From NCBI GenBank assembly GCA_012970285.1, contig JIBW01000003.1, positions 558,001-622,000 on the forward strand: a DNA stretch of 64,000 nucleotides, written 5' to 3'. Origin of the DNA: Bacillaceae bacterium JMAK1 (GTDB taxonomy: Bacteria > Bacillota > Bacilli > Bacillales > Marinococcaceae). This document shows, piece by piece, positions 17,114-24,201 of this stretch; positions within the stretch are counted from its first letter, which is position 1; every line of letters starts with the position of its first letter. The notes below the pieces were generated by a model. That model did no database searches. It saw nothing but the letters and a program-made list of their open reading frames with translations, and was not told the DNA's origin. The position numbers were made by a program, and so were the translations under genes.

Positions 17114-17668
17114 TTACTTTAACATATCAAAATACATGGGATTCAAAACAGAATGAAAATAGTTGTCCATTTCTTTTGGAGTTTCTTCTTTTTGGTTCTT
17201 CATCCAATAAGAAAGTAAAGTTCCAATTGTATTGGAGTAAACTTCAATGGCAATCTCTTGTGGTACAGAAAGAGGCTTATATACTAATAATTCCTGTAAA
17301 TCATGAGTTAATATAATTCTTAAACTTCTAGTACAAAGATCGGTAAAATAATCATCTTTTGCATTCAATAATGCAATTTTTTCGACTATGTGATGGGATT
17401 CTTGTAGGGAGATCATTTGAAAAGGGGTGAGGATATGTTGTTTTCGTTCTTTGAAAGTGAGTCCTGCAAATGGATCCATCTCTTTAAAGAACAAATCATA
17501 CTTATCGGTGTAATACTTATAGAACGTTGAACGATGAACCATAGCTAAATCACAAATTTCTTGTACAGATATTTCGCTAAATTTCTTGGATTTGGTATAG
17601 GTCAATTCTAAGAAACTTTCTAATAATAGTTTTTTTGTTCTTCTCACACGTAAATCTTCTTTAGGCAT
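17114..17668 (-). CDS. TetR-family regulator of the DHA2 efflux pump
   Basis: A ~184-residue TetR protein: RVRRTKKLLLESFLELTYTKSKKFSEISVQEICDLAMVHRSTFYKYYTDKYDLF holds the HTH. The shape resembles DhaS/TetR_C_8 regulators. The track frame begins further upstream, but GGGAGAG is spaced for ATG at 17668 (MPKEDLRV). It is divergent from the MFS pump gene with an 18-bp palindrome between them. Codon usage is AT-richer than in the neighbouring siderophore and PTS genes, as is the pump's. Confidence 0.87.
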   Translation of the reverse strand: MPKEDLRVRRTKKLLLESFLELTYTKSKKFSEISVQEICDLAMVHRSTFYKYYTDKYDLFFKEMDPFAGLTFKERKQHILTPFQMISLQESHHIVEKIALLNAKDDYFTDLCTRSLRIILTHDLQELLVYKPLSVPQEIAIEVYSNTIGTLLSYWMKNQKEETPKEMDNYFHSVLNPMYFDMLK

Positions 17669-17827
17669 AATATACTCTCCCATCATTTTTATCGACAGCA
17701 GATTAAGGCTGAATTTATCTTAATACAGATGATGAAGGCGAAGATAGACATCTCAACAACAGTGTCGCTTAACTATACAGGTTAATTTAACTGAAGGTGT
17801 TATGCAAATTTGATTCCTTTTATACTG

Positions 17828-17845
17828 ATAGTGTAATTACACTAT
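17828..17845. promoter_or_regulatory. TetR operator of the DHA2 pump
   Basis: Perfect 18-bp palindrome ATAGTGTAATTACACTAT, 24 nt before the pump's ATG and next to a TATACT -10-like hexamer at 17821-17826. The position would block transcription when bound. Confidence 0.88.
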
Positions 17846-17868
17846 GAACAAAGAAAGGAATATAAATT

Positions 17869-19320
17869 ATGCAGGCTCAAACAGATAATACAAGGCAACA
17901 AGTTAACCTGAATAAAGGTCAAAGAACAGGAATTTTAATCGCACTTATTATAGGTGCTTTTGTTGCCATCCTAAATGAAACACTCTTAGCCAATGCCTTG
18001 AATGTATTGATGGGTGAGTTCAATGTTGCTGCGACCACTGTACAGTGGCTAACGACTGCTTATATGTTGGTTGTTGGTATGCTAATACCAGTCACAGCAT
18101 TACTTCAAAAATGGTGGACAACTCGACAAATGTTCTTGACAGCAATGATTGTATTCTTGATTGGGACAATCATCGCAGCAATCGCACCAACCTTTACCGT
18201 TCTATTAATAGGACGTATCGTTCAAGCGTTGGGCACAGGATTAATTCTCCCATTACTAATGAACACAATTTTACTCATTTATCCTCCTGAAAAACGAGGA
18301 GCTGCAATGGGAACGATGGGACTTGTTATTGTCTTGGCACCATCTCTTGGTCCCTCATTGTCTGGTGTAATAGTTGATTACTTATCTTGGCAATGGTTGT
18401 TCTATACAATGATTCCATTTGGATTAATCGCTATATTTATTGGAAATAAATTTTTGGTTAACGTTTCTGTAATAACAAAGCCAAAGGTCGATTACCTGTC
18501 AATTCTCTTATCATCCATTGGTTTCGGTGGTATTGTTTATGGATTCAGTACATCAGGAGCTGCGGGATGGGGCGCACCAGAAGTATATGGAACCATCATT
18601 GTAGCAATTATTTCATTGATATTGTTTACAATTCGATCACTTCGTATATCAAATCCTATTTTGGATCTACGTACGTTCAAGTACCCGATGTTTAGTTTAA
18701 CGGTTGTATTAATGATTGTTGTAATGATGTCAATGTTTGCTTCGATGACATTATTACCTTTGTTTATGCAAAGCGTACTATTAGTGACTGCTTTCACCTC
18801 AGGGTTGATGATGTTGCCAGGTTCACTAATTAATGGCTTATTAGCACCGATATCTGGAAGATTGTTTGATAAGTTTGGACCAAGAGTGTTAATTATCCCC
18901 GGGTTATCACTTGTCGTTATAGCTATGTATCTATTCTCTGGTCTCCAGTTAGATTCGACCCCTTTTGAAATTATTAGTACACATATGCTATTAATGATCG
19001 GTATTTCTCTCGTAATGATGCCAGCCCAAACATTCGGTTTAAACCAGCTAACTTCCGACTTATACGGGTCAGGGACTGCGATTATGAATACACTGCAACA
19101 AGTAGCTGGAGCTGTTGGAACTGCTTTATTTATTTCGGTTATGTCAGCAAGCGCAACAAATTATATAGAGACCGAAGTAACCGATCCGTCAGACCCTACA
19201 CAGTTGTTAGAAGGTTCGTTGCATGGATTTGAGACTACATTCACGTTAGGAATGGTTATTTCAATCGTTGCATTAATCATATCGCTATTCATTAGAACGA
19301 AGAGTAAAGAGAACGCATAA
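17869..19320 (+). CDS. DHA2-family MFS drug efflux pump
   Basis: A 483-residue, 14-segment MFS exporter of the DHA2 (LmrB/QacA-like) group. Motif A-like and motif C-like stretches are visible: LLIGRIVQALGTGLILPLLMNT (motif B), then GLVIVLAPSLGPSLSGVIVDYLSWQWLFY (motif C). LNETLLANALNVLMGEF near the start is typical. AGAAAGGA precedes the ATG. The TetR divergent gene and palindrome suggest drug-induced expression; the substrate is unknown. It ends at a terminator. Confidence 0.9.
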   Translation: MQAQTDNTRQQVNLNKGQRTGILIALIIGAFVAILNETLLANALNVLMGEFNVAATTVQWLTTAYMLVVGMLIPVTALLQKWWTTRQMFLTAMIVFLIGTIIAAIAPTFTVLLIGRIVQALGTGLILPLLMNTILLIYPPEKRGAAMGTMGLVIVLAPSLGPSLSGVIVDYLSWQWLFYTMIPFGLIAIFIGNKFLVNVSVITKPKVDYLSILLSSIGFGGIVYGFSTSGAAGWGAPEVYGTIIVAIISLILFTIRSLRISNPILDLRTFKYPMFSLTVVLMIVVMMSMFASMTLLPLFMQSVLLVTAFTSGLMMLPGSLINGLLAPISGRLFDKFGPRVLIIPGLSLVVIAMYLFSGLQLDSTPFEIISTHMLLMIGISLVMMPAQTFGLNQLTSDLYGSGTAIMNTLQQVAGAVGTALFISVMSASATNYIETEVTDPSDPTQLLEGSLHGFETTFTLGMVISIVALIISLFIRTKSKENA

Positions 19321-19326
19321 TTTTAG

Positions 19327-19356
19327 AAAACGGCTGTTAAAGTGACAGCCGTTTTT
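19327..19356 (+). terminator. Rho-independent terminator after the MFS gene
   Basis: 11-bp stem AAAACGGCTGT / ACAGCCGTTTT with a 7-nt loop and T tail, 6 nt after the stop codon. Confidence 0.92.
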
Positions 19357-19504
19357 ACTGTTCTTAAGTTAGATATAAACAAATCTAGAAGTCATTCGTC
19401 CTTAGCTATAGTTAATTACACTTAGAAGGCAACCCTGTTATGTATCCTTGAGTTACATGATGTTTATGATCGGAAAGTGGTATTGCTAATTAGGTGCTGA
19501 TCTT

Positions 19505-19543
19505 AAGCAATCGGGCGCAATCCTGTAATAAGGATTGCGCTTA
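19505..19543. repeat. intergenic hairpin repeat, complete copy
   Basis: The unit AAGCAATCGGGCGCAATCCT, six loop bases, then AGGATTGCGCTTA forms a hairpin with 10-bp arms (GCGCAATCCT / AGGATTGCGC). Degenerate copies or halves recur at 20031-20056 and 20594-20614, around GNAT-type genes. The remaining bases of 19357-19618 show no gene. Confidence 0.7.
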
Positions 19544-19618
19544 CCTTTGTAAATGGGCCATTTAGTTCAAAAACTTGTATGATAAAAGTGAAACGAAAGG
19601 GACTAAGGTGAATAGCTA

Positions 19619-19971
19619 ATAAATATTCGTATTTTAAATAAGTCTGATGCACAGTTGTACCAAGAATTACGATTGAGTGGATTAAAAGTCAATTCAGAAG
19701 CATTTGGTTCAACATATGACAGAGAAGTAAAATTCAACTTGGAAACTGTCGTAGAGCGATTAAATCCAACTAAAGATAAATTTGTTCTAGTGCTTTTAAT
19801 GCCAAAAATTGTACTGGCTTAGAACAAATAAACTTAACAGTTGTATCTGCAAATGACTCCGCGAAGAAGTTATACAAGTCCGAAGGATTCGAGGTCTATG
19901 GCGTAGAACGAAATGCCCTAAAATTTAATGGGCAATATTTTGATGAGGATTTGATGGTTCTATATTTCTAA
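19619..19971 (+). pseudogene. GNAT acetyltransferase remnant (lost start, internal deletion)
   Basis: Two frames together encode the two ends of a GNAT protein. From 19619: an ATA where the start ATG should be, preceded by AAGGTG, then NIRILNKSDAQLYQELRLSG and LETVVERLNP, ending at a stop at 19820-19822. In another frame up to the stop at 19969-19971: NLTVVSANDSAKKLYKSEGF and EVYG, the typical GNAT C-terminal block. The middle, including the acetyl-CoA-binding R/QxxGxG/A loop, is missing, so a deletion of roughly 50 codons and a frame change occurred. It cannot make an active enzyme. Confidence 0.85.
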
Positions 19972-20030
19972 CTATTGAGCTGATTGTAACTGGTACTTAA
20001 CTTCAATAAGGCAATATAGAGGCTTTTCCG

Positions 20031-20056
20031 CAATCGGGCACAATCCTTTAATCAAG
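20031..20056. repeat. intergenic hairpin repeat, left half or degenerate copy
   Basis: CAATCGGGCACAATCCTTTA matches the left arm of the unit at 19505-19543 with one change in the core. The right arm does not follow directly; sequence matching it lies at 20594-20614, on the other side of the GNAT gene. Confidence 0.55.
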
Positions 20057-20081
20057 ATGTTTATATTTTTTTGTTTCAAAT

Positions 20082-20492
20082 TCAAGTTATTTTGGCAAAG
20101 CATACTAAATCACCTTGGTCGCATGAGGAAAATAATTGTTTTTCATAAAATGCTCTTACTTTGGGTTCATCATTGGTCAATAAGATTTTTTGCCTGACAT
20201 CTTTATAATTTAATAATACTTTTACCAACAAATCGGATCCCAACCCCCGATTTTGATATGCTGGTAATACTAAGAGATCTTGAATATATATTATAGTTTT
20301 GCCATCACCAACTACTCTAATTAATCCTATTAATTTGTCATGGTCCCATGCTGAAATCACAGCTAATGAATTTTTAAAACCTGCAATTAATGTAGACATA
20401 TTTTCAGTGTATGCAGTCCACCCTACATCATCGTAGAGTGACTTTAATACTAATTCATTAAATACTTTTTCTTCTCTGTAGTCTATTTTCAT
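20082..20492 (-). CDS. GNAT-family N-acetyltransferase
   Basis: A 136-residue GNAT enzyme. IQDLLVLPAYQNRGLGSDLLVKVL contains the acetyl-CoA loop (QNRGLG), and a C-terminal RAFYEK block with the family Tyr is present. The frame is open further upstream, but TGGAGATA is spaced for ATG at 20492 (MKIDYREE). The substrate is unknown. It is flanked by halves of the intergenic repeat, and its base composition is AT-rich, which suggests acquisition. Confidence 0.85.
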   Translation of the reverse strand: MKIDYREEKVFNELVLKSLYDDVGWTAYTENMSTLIAGFKNSLAVISAWDHDKLIGLIRVVGDGKTIIYIQDLLVLPAYQNRGLGSDLLVKVLLNYKDVRQKILLTNDEPKVRAFYEKQLFSSCDQGDLVCFAKIT

Positions 20493-20593
20493 ATATACAC
20501 TATCTCCATTCGTATAATGTATGTTACAAACAATCAAATCTCGAAGAGTATTATTTCTTTAACCTTTGTTTCCCGCAAGCAAATTCTGTTGTT

Positions 20594-20614
20594 ATACGGA
20601 TTGCGCTTATTTTC
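20594..20614. repeat. intergenic hairpin repeat, right half or degenerate copy
   Basis: ATACGGATTGCGCTTATTTTC matches the right arm and following bases of the unit at 19505-19543. A poor left arm (GCAAGCAAATTCTG) precedes it, so it may be a decayed full copy rather than the partner of 20031-20056. No gene is seen in 20493-20779. Confidence 0.45.
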
Positions 20615-20779
20615 GGGTATTTTAATTGAATAAATTGAATGTAATTTTGTAGTCAATATTTATAAGGTTGAACAGTTGTTGTTTTATGATTTGTTTTCGG
20701 GGTTAGGCTTCGCTTATCGTTTTTCCTTGAATAACGTAGAGTACTATATAAGAATTATATTTGATATGGAGTTATAAAC

Positions 20780-20977
20780 ATGAGAAAAATACTGAAGGAA
20801 AATAATAGAGTATATAGATTTCTTGCTTTTGTTTTTGCTGCTTTTGGTATCTTTTTTTTAATTTTTGGTGTTACGTGGGTTTACTATGGCATAAAAGTAA
20901 TGAGTTTAATTTATTTTGGTATTTTCTTTATTATAGTATCAATTGTATTTCAAGTGTTGAAGAGTAGGTCTTCTTAA
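20780..20977 (+). CDS. small membrane protein, two TM segments
   Basis: A 65-residue protein: basic N-terminus (MRKILKENNRVYR), two hydrophobic segments (about 14-34 and 39-58), basic tail KSRSS. GGAGT precedes the ATG. No family is recognised. It is AT-rich, in an accessory stretch with other small membrane proteins. Confidence 0.6.
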   Translation: MRKILKENNRVYRFLAFVFAAFGIFFLIFGVTWVYYGIKVMSLIYFGIFFIIVSIVFQVLKSRSS

Positions 20978-21095
20978 GTGTAGTGTGAAACTTGTCTTTC
21001 AGTACTGAAAATAGTTAAAGTATGAGTTAACTATAAATAACCGACCGTGATCTTGTGATATAGCAACAGGCTCACATATTTCTGAAGTGTTGTTC

Positions 21096-21530
21096 ATGAC
21101 CAGTAAAATTTGGGTTCACATCGCCTTCTTTATATTGTTAGTTTTCTTATCAGTATTCTCTTTTATATACATCTTCGGATCAGGGTTTGGTGGAAGTTTG
21201 AATATAGTTGTATTCATCATGCTGGCAATTCTTTCAACCGTATGGTCTTATACTTACATCACACAAATTAACCTAAGTAGACCTTATTATTATGTTATTT
21301 CAGGCTCAATTATTGCTTATAACATGTTTCTATCTACATTATTTTGGTATCCAGAAAGTTGGCTTTATGTTGGTACGCCGATAATTATGCTTGCAGGGTG
21401 GTATGTTTTAATCATACTTGCGAATAAAAAGTGGGCATCGCATTGGTCAGTATTGCTTTTAGTTATTATTATTTCATTTTATTATGCATGGGATATTACA
21501 AGATTCTATTACCAAGGGATCGGGATTTGA
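21096..21530 (+). CDS. membrane protein of unknown function, about five TM segments
   Basis: A ~144-residue, very hydrophobic protein with segments near the N-terminus (WVHIAFFILLVFLSVFSFIYIF), then four more, and a C-terminal aromatic tail. The frame also has GTG 21087 and TTG 21090; no clear Shine-Dalgarno site is seen for any start, so the N-terminus is uncertain. No family is recognised. Confidence 0.55.
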   Translation: MTSKIWVHIAFFILLVFLSVFSFIYIFGSGFGGSLNIVVFIMLAILSTVWSYTYITQINLSRPYYYVISGSIIAYNMFLSTLFWYPESWLYVGTPIIMLAGWYVLIILANKKWASHWSVLLLVIIISFYYAWDITRFYYQGIGI

Positions 21531-21613
21531 AGTCTAAAGAATTAATTCAATTAAAGGGCGCATAGTAGGCATTGCTTAAGTCTCGCGCGCGTTATAGCAT
21601 TATGAAAAACTCA

Positions 21614-21868
21614 TTAGTTATAGGTTTTCTCTTGCTTTGAGTTACTTCTTGTTACAGAACCCCAAATTATTAAAGTAAGACCAATAATGAAGAGTGAAAT
21701 AGCTACAATCAGCTCTAATTGGAAAACTAGCCACAACTGTAATCGGATTTGAGATTGCCCAAACATTCCGCTAACCATCGTTATTCCTAGAGTTGTAGCG
21801 TGTAAAACAAATCCGTATAAAACAATACCTGCTAACAATAATGTTGAACCTACGATTATCTGCTTCAT
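21614..21868 (-). CDS. small membrane protein, two TM segments
   Basis: An 84-residue protein starting at ATG 21868 behind AGGAGGT (the frame continues further upstream but lacks a site). Two long hydrophobic segments (IIVGSTLLLAGIVLYGFVL and LIVAISLFIIGLTLIIWG) are separated by a polar loop, and the tail is basic (SVTRSNSKQEK). It reads convergently to 21096-21530. Function unknown. Confidence 0.65.
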   Translation of the reverse strand: MKQIIVGSTLLLAGIVLYGFVLHATTLGITMVSGMFGQSQIRLQLWLVFQLELIVAISLFIIGLTLIIWGSVTRSNSKQEKTYN

Positions 21869-22083
21869 AATACCTCCTAAGATCAGACTTTTAATAATGT
21901 GAATATATAGATTTTTCCCTTGTGATAATCCTAACAAACGTTAATCTCCATAGCGTAGTCGGTAATGTTTATGAATAAAAACTGACAAAACTATGAAGTG
22001 CCTATGTAAGACGAAATACAAATGTTATATTGTGTGTGGAGAAATCATAAGTACTGATTAGTTTTAAGGAGAGTGGACTTTCT

Positions 22084-22431
22084 ATGAATAAATTATTATT
22101 GGTTCTTGGTAGTAGTTCAATGTTGCTACTTGCTGCTTGTGGCGGTGGAGAAGAAGAAGGAACGGATGAAGAAGCTGCAACAGATGAAGGTCAAGTATTC
22201 ACTTTAGAAGAACTTGAAGAATATGATGGTCAAGATGGAAACGATGCTTATGTAGCTGTTGATGGCGTTGTTTACGACGTTACAGGTGTTGACGCATGGG
22301 AAGGTGGAGAACACGCTCCTGCTGGTGGATTAGAAGCTGGTGGTGACCGTACTGAAGAAATTGAAGCAGCTCCACATGGTACGGATGTATTAGAAGACTT
22401 ACCAACTGTCGGTACTCTTGAAGAACAATAA
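22084..22431 (+). CDS. lipoprotein with cytochrome b5-like domain
   Basis: A 115-residue lipoprotein: signal ending LLAACGGG with lipobox Cys, a Glu/Asp-rich linker, then FTLEELEEYDGQDGNDAYVAVDGVVYDVTG, which matches the cytochrome b5-like heme/steroid-binding domain (FTxxELxxxDG...YVAVxGxVYDVT). A His in GGEHAPAGG is the only evident axial ligand and the second is unclear, so heme binding is not certain. AAGGAGAG precedes the ATG with a fairly long gap. It stands alone and ends at a terminator. Confidence 0.82.
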   Translation: MNKLLLVLGSSSMLLLAACGGGEEEGTDEEAATDEGQVFTLEELEEYDGQDGNDAYVAVDGVVYDVTGVDAWEGGEHAPAGGLEAGGDRTEEIEAAPHGTDVLEDLPTVGTLEEQ

Positions 22432-22449
22432 GAATTAGTCACGAAGTGT

Positions 22450-22484
22450 AACCCTTTGGATCAATTGATTCCAAAGGGTTTTTT
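22450..22484 (+). terminator. Rho-independent terminator
   Basis: 11-bp stem AACCCTTTGGA / TCCAAAGGGTT followed by TTTTT, 18 nt after the lipoprotein stop. Confidence 0.92.
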
Positions 22485-22555
22485 GATTTCTAGAAGTTTA
22501 TTTCTAAGAGCACTTGAAACTAGCACTTATCCAAAATAACTATGAAACGAGTTAA

Positions 22556-23029
22556 ATGAAAATAATAAGGTATAAAGAAAACGATGCGAAAGAGATTGTT
22601 TCATTATTTTACGATACCATTCACTCCGTGAATTTAAGGGATTATTCTCAAAGAGCAGTAGATGCCTGGGCACTAAAAGATGAAAAAGAATCTAAAATCA
22701 AATCTTGGAAGGACCACTTGAATCAAAATATCACCTATGTTGCAAAGATTGATGAAGAAGTCGTTGGTTTTGGTGATATTACCTATAGCGGCTATTTAGA
22801 TCGGCTTTTTGTTCATAAGAATTATCAAAGACAAGGCATAGCCACAGCGATCGTTGAACTGCTTGAATCTGAGGCAATGCGGTTAAATCTTGTAGCAGTT
22901 CATACAGAAGCAAGCATAACTGCTAAGCCTTTTTTTGAGCAACGAGGTTACAACGTTATGTGTGAACAAACGGTTGAACGAAAGGGCGTTAACTTGATTA
23001 ATTACAAGATGATTAAAAGAATAAAATGA
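22556..23029 (+). CDS. GNAT-family N-acetyltransferase
   Basis: A 157-residue GNAT enzyme: MKIIRYKENDAKEIVSLFYDTIHSVN (N-terminal block), GYLDRLFVHKNYQRQGIATAIVELLE with acetyl-CoA loop QRQGIA, and a C-terminal KPFFEQRGY block. It resembles the YafP/ElaA-like group. The ATG has no strong ribosome binding site. No operon partner; the substrate is unknown. Confidence 0.85.
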   Translation: MKIIRYKENDAKEIVSLFYDTIHSVNLRDYSQRAVDAWALKDEKESKIKSWKDHLNQNITYVAKIDEEVVGFGDITYSGYLDRLFVHKNYQRQGIATAIVELLESEAMRLNLVAVHTEASITAKPFFEQRGYNVMCEQTVERKGVNLINYKMIKRIK

Positions 23030-23088
23030 CAAATTTTGAATAAATGGCACATTGATGGAGAAGTACTGTTTAATTGTGTAGTGTTTAG

Positions 23089-23298
23089 TTATTTTGATTT
23101 TGATTTGTATTTATCTTTTAAGAATAGTCCTATTGCGAAACCAACCATGATTGCAAATCCTGAAAGTAAAATGGAAGATGATGGCCTACCAGTTACAGAT
23201 GGAGAATCAAATTCATTTGCAAAATAAAAACCAAGAGTCAACAACGCAGTGCCCGCACAGAATAGAGATAATTTTTTGAGATATTTCTTGAAATTCAA
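23089..23298 (-). CDS. small membrane protein, two TM segments
   Basis: A 69-residue protein with a TTG start behind AAGGGGGAAA. Two hydrophobic segments (LFCAGTALLTLGFYFA and ILLSGFAIMVGFAIGLFL) are followed by a Lys/Ser tail. The product is a two-helix membrane protein of unknown function. A possible 18-codon frame ends just upstream (23317-23373). Confidence 0.6.
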   Translation of the reverse strand: MNFKKYLKKLSLFCAGTALLTLGFYFANEFDSPSVTGRPSSSILLSGFAIMVGFAIGLFLKDKYKSKSK

Positions 23299-23316
23299 TT
23301 GATTTCCCCCTTCTTT

Positions 23317-23373
23317 TTAAGAAATACCACGAAGTTCTCTACCTATAACGGATAGGGCTACTGTTTTATTCAT
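23317..23373 (-). CDS. possible 18-codon leader peptide
   Basis: The frame encodes MNKTVALSVIGRELRGIS and stops about 19 nt before the TTG start of the 69-residue membrane protein. ACAGGTT precedes the ATG. It could be a translated leader or chance. The bases 23374-23659 show no other gene. Confidence 0.2.
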   Translation of the reverse strand: MNKTVALSVIGRELRGIS

Positions 23374-23659
23374 ATAACCTGTCTCGGTTAACACAATTCG
23401 TTCATGATTGAAACATGGCATTTCTTATTGAGTAATTATCCTAGAGAATGACCAGGTTCTAGAAAATCAAATGTGAAATGGTATAGAGAATATGAAGGGA
23501 TGGAGTTTACTTACTTCTTTCTTTTACTGTTGACCCCTTCAATTATTTAAAGTCAATAAGTAATTGCAGTAAGAAAATTAACCTTCTATATTATTATAGA
23601 ATTAGTGCATCGAATGGAACTTTAAATGAAAAAGTAAAATGTGAAAGGGAGTAAAAGTA

Positions 23660-24001
23660 ATGAAACTGGGCCATTTAAATTTAACAGTGAATGATGTGGA
23701 TGCATCTAAGGAATTCTTAGAAATTTATTTCGATATGACCTGTGTTGGAAGCCGTGGTAGTGGGTTTGCAGCTATGTTTGATGACGATCAATTTGTCTTA
23801 ACATTAATGAAAGGCAAAGAGGTTCATTATCCTAAAACGTTTCATATAGGATTTCCGCAAGAAAGCAGAGAAAAAGTTGATCAAATGAACAAGCGACTTC
23901 TCGATGCTGGTTATGTGGTCGACCCTCCTATTGAATCTCATGGATATACCTTCTATGTTCAAGCCCCAGGTGGTTTTACAATTGAGGTTTTATCAGAATA
24001 A
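23660..24001 (+). CDS. VOC/glyoxalase-family protein
   Basis: A 113-residue single vicinal-oxygen-chelate domain: LGHLNLTVNDVDASKEFLEIYFD at the start (metal-site His near residue 4-5) and GYTFYVQAPGGFTIEVLSE at the end (metal-site Glu). AAAGGGAG precedes the ATG. It may be a glyoxalase, dioxygenase-like enzyme or resistance protein; the domain alone does not tell. No operon partner. Confidence 0.82.
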   Translation: MKLGHLNLTVNDVDASKEFLEIYFDMTCVGSRGSGFAAMFDDDQFVLTLMKGKEVHYPKTFHIGFPQESREKVDQMNKRLLDAGYVVDPPIESHGYTFYVQAPGGFTIEVLSE

Positions 24002-24155
24002 ACTTCTCTTAGTAGGACATTTTATTTCGGAGGTTCTATGTTGAAAAGTTCTCCATTTAACTTGGAGCAATTCAGGAAGCTTTAAATCATCCTTTATTTA
24101 AAAGGAATACATAGATTACAGATACAGACAGTTGTTCCGAAGTGAGATATATAAC

Positions 24156-24187
24156 TAAAAGCGAAGCATCTATTCTAGACACTTCGC
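24156..24187 (-). terminator. terminator after the two-component operon
   Basis: On the minus strand the stem GCGAAG / CTTCGC with an interrupted inner stem (TCTA/TAGA) is followed by TTTTAG. It lies just past the kinase stop. Confidence 0.65.
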
Positions 24188-24201
24188 CTTCGAGGGGTTC
24201 A

